The position numbers and the translations under genes are program-made. Under the pieces are notes generated by a model. That model made no database searches. It saw only the letters and a list, made by a program, of their open reading frames with translations, and was not told where the DNA came from. A DNA stretch of 21,756 nt, from positions 1 to 21,756 of the IMG/VR virus record IMGVR_UViG_3300035700_000063; one strand, given 5' to 3'. Every line of letters starts with the position of its first letter. Within the stretch, counting starts at the first letter, position 1. Below are positions 21,274-21,756 of the stretch, one piece after another. The DNA comes from a virus.

Positions 21274-21756
21274 TTAAGCAGCGTTAATGCGTTCATTAGC
21301 AATGTTGAAATACTCTTCATCAAGTTCAATACCGATGAATTTACGGTTTAGATTCTTAGCAGCTACCCCGGTTGTACCACTGCCCATAGTAAAGTCCAGG
21401 ACTGTCTCACCTTCGTTTGTATAAGTGCGGATTAGGTACTCCATTAGCGCCACGGGCTTTTGCGTGGGGTGTACGGTCTTCCCCTCGCTCTTAATCTCGA
21501 GCACATCACGCGGCCAGTTTGTGAACTCTTGAACATACTCGGCGGCATTTCTTTCACCGTAGTTATCTGAGTTTCCACCCTGCCTAGTCACCGTGCCTTT
21601 CGCCTTGAGCCCTTGGGCGTTGTACGTTCCTGTGGACTTCCGTTGGCAGAAAACAAGCACCTGCTCGTGCTTGCGTACCGGCATACGCTTAGCGTTTAGA
21701 ACCCCAGTGATGCGCGACTTCACCCACGTCCACTGATACGCGAACATTTCAGGATT
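21274..21756 (-). CDS. DNA methyltransferase (N4/N6 type), C-terminal part (partial at 5' end)
   Basis: The frame is open to the right edge of the window, so the N-terminus, including any DPPY motif, is not seen. The 161 visible residues contain Trp-Thr-Trp-Val-Lys and Met-Pro-Val-Arg-Lys-His-Glu near the start and a variable basic stretch that could read the target. His-Pro-Thr-Gln-Lys-Pro (motif X) follows. Asp-Phe-Thr-Met-Gly-Ser-Gly-Thr-Thr-Gly is motif I, which binds S-adenosylmethionine, and Phe-Ile-Gly-Ile-Glu-Leu-Asp is the next strand. A SAM site at the C-terminal end is the order of beta-class amino-methyltransferases (PF01555-like). No restriction endonuclease is visible, so it probably protects phage DNA from host restriction. 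The class is secure; the target base and site are unknown. Confidence 0.93.
   Translation of the reverse strand, partial: NPEMFAYQWTWVKSRITGVLNAKRMPVRKHEQVLVFCQRKSTGTYNAQGLKAKGTVTRQGGNSDNYGERNAAEYVQEFTNWPRDVLEIKSEGKTVHPTQKPVALMEYLIRTYTNEGETVLDFTMGSGTTGVAAKNLNRKFIGIELDEEYFNIANERINAA

Noticed and set aside
21243-21329. Longer start for the 70-aa gene
   Set aside because: It would run into the methyltransferase C-terminus with no ribosome site; GGAG precedes the ATG at 21242.
1-21756. tRNA genes, CRISPR arrays, insertion sequences, attachment sites or an integrase
   Set aside because: None could be supported; nearly every base belongs to a phage gene, and the only repeats seen are in-frame protein repeats.
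8842-21756. Sigma-dependent promoters inside the - strand module
   Set aside because: Gaps between genes are too short and no repeated -35/-10 pair was found by eye; a whole-genome motif search is needed.

Overview
The window is a contiguous piece of a double-stranded DNA phage genome, most likely a lytic podovirus with a T7-like replication core. The gene set is a T7-type DNA polymerase, a T7-type primase-helicase, a 5'-3' exonuclease, a DUF3310 protein, ThyX, class I ribonucleotide reductase and PhoH, together with T7 gp13/14/15/16-like internal virion genes. This combination resembles marine podoviruses of the SIO1/VpV262 kind (Zobellviridae-like). That placement is inferred from gene content only; no database search was possible. 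No host genes, integrase, phage RNA polymerase, tRNA, CRISPR array or insertion sequence was seen.

Layout. Bases 1-8782 (+ strand) are the end of a virion module: the C-terminal part of a tail protein, a GNAT-fold gp13-like protein, a gp14-like small internal protein, a 1678-residue internal virion protein carrying a 21-residue tandem repeat, a 596-residue gp15-like protein carrying a 7-residue repeat, and a small membrane/coiled-coil protein. A hairpin with T-runs on both strands at 8791-8832 separates this from the convergent - strand module, which fills 8842-21756. Read in its own direction, the - strand module runs: DNA methyltransferase (cut by the window end), 70-aa unknown, primase-helicase, 53-aa unknown, ECF-like sigma factor, DNA polymerase, two-helix membrane protein, probable ssDNA-binding protein, 41-aa and 65-aa unknowns, 5'-3' exonuclease, HNH endonuclease, 73-aa unknown, DUF3310 protein, ThyX, DEDDy exonuclease with a zinc ribbon, PhoH, NrdB with an ATP-cone, and NrdA.

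How it works together. The - strand genes almost all touch or overlap, so they are probably one long translationally coupled operon whose promoter lies outside the window. Primase-helicase, polymerase, SSB and exonucleases copy the genome. NrdA/NrdB, ThyX and the DUF3310 protein supply dNTPs, including dTMP. The sigma factor could redirect host RNA polymerase to phage promoters. The + strand proteins probably form the tail and the internal core that is ejected into the host.

Most interesting points: the ECF-like sigma gene inside the replisome operon; the ATP-cone sitting on NrdB and absent from NrdA; unusual residues at three conserved positions of the polymerase; a ThyX with an altered RHRx7S signature; two in-protein tandem repeats; a 41-aa gene hidden between overlapping neighbours; and three TTG starts backed by strong ribosome binding sites.
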